This document shows positions 34,416 to 37,536 of a stretch of DNA of 37,536 bases, one piece after another. Position 1 is the first letter of the stretch. Each line of letters starts with the position of its first letter. The notes beneath the pieces are model-generated. The model was not told where the DNA came from. It did no database searches and saw nothing but the letters and a program-made list of their open reading frames with translations. A program made the position numbers and the translations under genes. Source of the DNA: Planctomycetota bacterium (GTDB taxonomy: Bacteria; Planctomycetota; Planctomycetia; Pirellulales; Thermoguttaceae); the NCBI GenBank assembly GCA_025353625.1, contig JANXOJ010000446.1, positions 1-37,536 on the forward strand, written 5' to 3'.

Positions 34416-35693
34416 CTATTCCGCAGCCAACCGCTCCTGCTCTTCGAGCCAGCGATCGTACCGCGCGTAAAGTTCCCGCGGCGGCGTCAACGCGGTTGTC
34501 GCCGCTGCCTCCTCTCCCGGTCCCCAGTTCTCGGCGTCCGCCGGTTTGTGGAGGTAGACCGGCGGAGGCCAGTCGAATCCTTCCAGGGCGGGAAGCGCGA
34601 ACGGTTCCATCACCGCCGGCACCCGCTCCATCACCGCTAAATAATGTTTGAAGATCACGTTCCCGCCGTGGCCGGCGAGGAGCATTTCCACTTCCGGGTC
34701 TTTGGCTTTGACCCACGTCGCAAACCGCTTGCGCAAATCCTGCTGCGGCTTGTCGCCGTCGTCGATGCCGCACTGCCGGACGTCGTGGTGCCATTTGTTG
34801 GTGCTCCACGGCCAGCCGGCGATGCGGGTGTGCCGAATGGCGACCCACGACCAGGCGGTCTGCCCGCGTAGGGCCTGCACGATCGCCAGGGCCTGGCTGT
34901 TGAGGTAAGTAATTCGCATGCCGGTCTTGCCGAGCACGAGTGCCCAGTGGCCTTGCACGTCGTCGAGCGAGGCGGTCAGGGCCTCGGCCAAACGCGTGCC
35001 CCACAGTAGGATCAGGGCCTGGGTCAAGACGATCTGCCGCCGCTGGGCGGCCGTGACCGTCGTCGCGGCGAGGATCGCCTTCCAGCGCACGGTGATCTCG
35101 TCGATCTTGGGGACGATCGGCGGCAGGCGGTTGTATTTTCTCCGTTTGCGGCGTTCGAGTTCCACCGGGATGCCCAGCCAGCGCAGGAGGCGGCAACCCT
35201 GCCTGCGGTACTTGGCCACCGTCTCGGCCCCGCGAAACTTTTCCGTCGCGTTTTTCGGCGGCGGCCAGGCAAAGAAATTTTTTAGGGCTTGCGGGTTGAA
35301 GTGCTTCGGGTAGGCTCCCCGCTTGCGGCGGTATTCGGGCGTCGTCCGCAACCAGTCCATCCAGGCGGGAGCCAGGTCCGGCCCCAACTGGCCCCAGGGC
35401 GGATCGGCTTGCAAGAACTCGAACAGCGACCAGGCCGCTCCCCGATATTCGGCCAGCGTCAATTCCGCGGCCCCCTCTTGCTCTTGCCGCAAGAGAAAAC
35501 AGCGGACGCCTTCGCTCAGCGGCACCGTTGCCGGCGGCGGCTGCATCAGGCGCGAGCTGGGCGACAAGCTGGGCGACGTGGGCGACAAGCTGGTCCCCAA
35601 GGTGGCGGCCGCGCGGCCGTTGGTGGGTATTGGTTTGGGTAACGTAAAACCGATCGACGTCCGTGCCGTTCCCGTTTCCTCTTGGAGACTCAT
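34416..35693 (-). CDS. Tyrosine-type site-specific integrase
   Basis: LTQALILLWGTRLAEALTASLDDVQGH ... DLRKRFATWVKAKDPEVEMLLAGHGGNVIFKHYLAVME: catalytic R...R..GH..Y layout (divergent). Confidence 0.78.
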   Translation of the reverse strand: MSLQEETGTARTSIGFTLPKPIPTNGRAAATLGTSLSPTSPSLSPSSRLMQPPPATVPLSEGVRCFLLRQEQEGAAELTLAEYRGAAWSLFEFLQADPPWGQLGPDLAPAWMDWLRTTPEYRRKRGAYPKHFNPQALKNFFAWPPPKNATEKFRGAETVAKYRRQGCRLLRWLGIPVELERRKRRKYNRLPPIVPKIDEITVRWKAILAATTVTAAQRRQIVLTQALILLWGTRLAEALTASLDDVQGHWALVLGKTGMRITYLNSQALAIVQALRGQTAWSWVAIRHTRIAGWPWSTNKWHHDVRQCGIDDGDKPQQDLRKRFATWVKAKDPEVEMLLAGHGGNVIFKHYLAVMERVPAVMEPFALPALEGFDWPPPVYLHKPADAENWGPGEEAAATTALTPPRELYARYDRWLEEQERLAAE

Positions 35694-35926
35694 GCTGCAC
35701 CTCGAGTAAAGGTTTGGGAAAACGACTGCGGGCCGCGCAACGCGCCCCTGGACTCCAATCTACGTTAGGCATTTTCGCCCCGCTTTCGCGGCCGCTTTCT
35801 GGGCCGGTTTTCGGGGCCGGAACACAGGACGTGTAGTCCTGTGGTTGCAAAGTGGGAACTTTGGGCCGGCCCGGCAGGCCCGCACGCGGTCGTGGGTGGG
35901 TGGGTAAATCCATCGCGTTCCATCTC

Positions 35927-35968
35927 CATTTCTACTTCCATTCCAATTACCATTTCCATTTCCAAACA
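35927..35968. repeat. Degenerate hexamer repeat (CCATTT/TCCATT)
   Basis: catctccatttctacttccattccaattaccatttccatttccaaac. Confidence 0.8.
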
Positions 35969-35994
35969 CTGCACCCCGACGGTGCGCTCGGCCC

Positions 35995-36042
35995 GTCCGG
36001 CACTGTCCGGCCCTGTCCGGCCCGTCAGGCACTGTCAGGCCC
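35995..36042. repeat. Helically phased 9-10 bp direct repeat GTC(C/A)GGC(A/C)C(T) x5
   Basis: GTCCGGCACT GTCCGGCCCT GTCCGGCCC GTCAGGCACT GTCAGGCCC. Confidence 0.9.
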
Positions 36043-36171
36043 GTCGGATCGCATCGTACCTTTTCAATTGGCCGCTGGCGGCGGAAGATCCGCCAACGGC
36101 CCACTACCGAGTTCGACTCATCTACCTGCTGCTTGCATCGATCCTCCTTTCTGCTGCGGGTGAACGCGAAG

Positions 36172-36283
36172 ACAAAAACACGCCGAGGCGCGCGGCCGGG
36201 GATCGAACAGGTTGCCGCGGCATCAGGAGGCAAGCCGCGTCGACTCTCAACCGCGCCGGCCGCGCGCCTCGGCGTGTTTTTGT
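36172..36283. repeat. 28-bp perfect inverted repeat with 56-nt structured loop
   Basis: ACAAAAACACGCCGAGGCGCGCGGCCGG (36172-36199) / CCGGCCGCGCGCCTCGGCGTGTTTTTGT (36256-36283); loop pairs GGTTG/CAACC and GCGGC/GCCGC. Confidence 0.95.
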
Positions 36284-36293
36284 TTTGTTTTGC

Positions 36294-36316
36294 AAAAGCC
36301 CCGCTGGGGCTTTTTT
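36294..36316 (+). terminator. Intrinsic terminator-like hairpin
   Basis: AAAAGCCCC GCT GGGGCTTTTTT. Confidence 0.8.
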
Positions 36317-36365
36317 GTTTTCGCGCGACAGACGGCCCATTTCGACCGCCCGATGATCCATCGGG

Positions 36366-36403
36366 AACCGCCGCAACCCCTGGGGTTTTGCGGCGGTTTT
36401 TTT
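36366..36403 (+). terminator. Intrinsic terminator-like hairpin
   Basis: AACCGCCGCAA CCCC T GGGG TT TTGCGGCGGTTTTTTT. Confidence 0.8.
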
Positions 36404-36417
36404 GCGCGCCCCGGCAC

Positions 36418-36439
36418 AAAACCCCATCGGGGTTTTTTT
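36418..36439 (+). terminator. Intrinsic terminator-like hairpin
   Basis: AAAACCCC ATC GGGGTTTTTTT. Confidence 0.8.
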
Positions 36440-36733
36440 GTTTTCGCAACGCGAAACGAGGGCCTTTTCGGCATGCTCCCCCTGCCCCGCCAGCCGTCGC
36501 TACACTTTGCCCAGATTGCATATTGAACGCACCCCCCTCAACTGAGGGGAAGTCATAACCGGCCCGGCAAGCGTGGCAAGGCAGGCAAGATAATAGGGCA
36601 GGGGGGAGAAAGCGGGGGCGTGGTGCATGGGTCGTGCCCCCCACGAGGACTCTCAGCGAGGACTCTCCGCCGCGTGGCGATTTCCCGCCGATTCCCGACC
36701 CATGCACCGCGGCCCCGACCCCTGTAATCTCGT

Positions 36734-37018
36734 TCACTTTTGCGTCTCCTCCCAGGCTTTGGCCGCTTGCTTGGCCCGCGCGACGGGTGTTTCCACGTTC
36801 GAGATATTCCGCCAGCGGGCACGGAGGTCGTTTGCAAAACCTTCCGCCCGGCGGAAGTGATTGGCGGCGCCTTCCACGAGTGCCGCGGCGGCGCGAAGTT
36901 CGGAAGCCATTTCCGGCACCAGCTCGCCGTCGAGTTCGCCGTACAGACGGCGGATTTTTAGCAGCAGCCTATCCGCCAATTTCCGCTGTGCCGTCAGCCG
37001 TTCAAATGCTCCGTTCAC
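36734..37018 (-). CDS. Small phage hypothetical protein
   Basis: MNGAFERLTAQRKLADRLLLKIRRLYGELDGELVPEMASELRAAAALVEGAANHFRRAEGFANDLRARW... Confidence 0.55.
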   Translation of the reverse strand: MNGAFERLTAQRKLADRLLLKIRRLYGELDGELVPEMASELRAAAALVEGAANHFRRAEGFANDLRARWRNISNVETPVARAKQAAKAWEETQK

Positions 37019-37275
37019 GATTTGGCCCTCACCACCGGCCAGCGGAGCTCGTTGCTTTGCCGAATAAGGTGGACGAGCTCAATGCCGTGAAAATCGAAGT
37101 AGGCCAGCATGACGCGGCTCGTGCCGTGTTGCTCGACGCGGACCGGCAACCAATGTCCATCCGGGCAGAGCAACTCCACTTCATCGTCCGTTTGGATGGC
37201 CCGGCCGTCGAGTTGCCAGCGGTCGCCGATCCATTGCAGGCCGTTTTGCGTTTCCGTTTTTGAACTGCCGCTCAT
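37015..37275 (-). CDS. DUF5348-like small protein
   Basis: MSGSSKTETQNGLQWIGDRWQLDGRAIQTDDEVELLCPDGHWLPVRVEQHGTSRVMLAYFDFHGIELVHL. Confidence 0.55.
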   Translation of the reverse strand: MSGSSKTETQNGLQWIGDRWQLDGRAIQTDDEVELLCPDGHWLPVRVEQHGTSRVMLAYFDFHGIELVHLIRQSNELRWPVVRAKS

Positions 37276-37536
37276 GGTGTCACCGCCTCCTTTGCCTCTG
37301 CGCTCTCCGCGGCCTCTGCGGTGATGTTCTTTCCGAGTGCGACATACCAATAAATCTCTTAGTAAAATAGCCTTGCTTTCATTATTCACTTCTAGAGAAA
37401 TAATGGGAGATGTACTTACCTCAGTATTAAATCCCATATAATCTAAATGATCGTGCAAGTAGGCTGTGTTTTATGTAACAATTCTCTGCGCCACTCATCT
37501 TTTTTTATAATGTCTAATGTTTTAATAAACCTTACT

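Noticed and set aside
36180-36260. tRNA-like gene (contains gttcgatcccc on the minus strand)
   Set aside because: T-arm stem does not pair and the central stem has a 12-nt loop, so no cloverleaf can be drawn; better explained as a long inverted repeat.
35760-36737. 325-aa minus ORF across the hairpin array (RKQKNPDGVLCRGAQKNRRK...)
   Set aside because: Translation simply reflects the inverted repeats and A/T-run hairpins; no domain or consistent coding bias.

Overview
The window carries a small host flank at the left: a partial TatC, a P-II (GlnB/GlnK-type) protein on the minus strand, and tRNA-Asp(GTC) on the minus strand. The rest, about 1.8 to 37.3 kb, is one GC-rich tailed-phage (siphovirus-like) prophage transcribed almost entirely on the minus strand. 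Left to right the module order is: distal tail/Ig-like proteins, tape measure, tail chaperone, major tail protein, head-completion proteins, a protease-capsid fusion, portal, terminase, ParB-methyltransferase, PLD-like protein, tail-fibre-like protein, envelope/lysis-type cassette, one plus-strand gene, C5 methyltransferase, ParB/DUF3102-like protein, putative replication initiator, small genes, tyrosine integrase, a structured non-coding region, and two small early-type genes. The DNA turns AT-rich at the right edge. The most interesting signals are: (1) a lambda-O-like organisation in which the putative replication initiator gene carries two families of dyad-symmetric iterons, a perfect hairpin and an alternating Pu-Py/TATATAT stretch inside its own ORF; (2) a ~300-bp array of four hairpins next to the integrase, including a 28-bp perfect inverted repeat; (3) a portal protein with a C-terminal domain resembling PBECR phage nuclease/toxin domains; (4) a natural prohead protease-major capsid fusion; (5) an A9 slippery site giving a -1 frameshifted tail chaperone whose second frame is absent from the supplied ORF track; (6) a pair of near-identical 16-bp palindromes in inverted orientation at the left edge of the phage; (7) many short tandem repeats (7, 10, 12, 15 and 21 bp) concentrated in the accessory arm. 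All assignments come from reading the sequence and recalled family motifs. No database search was run.
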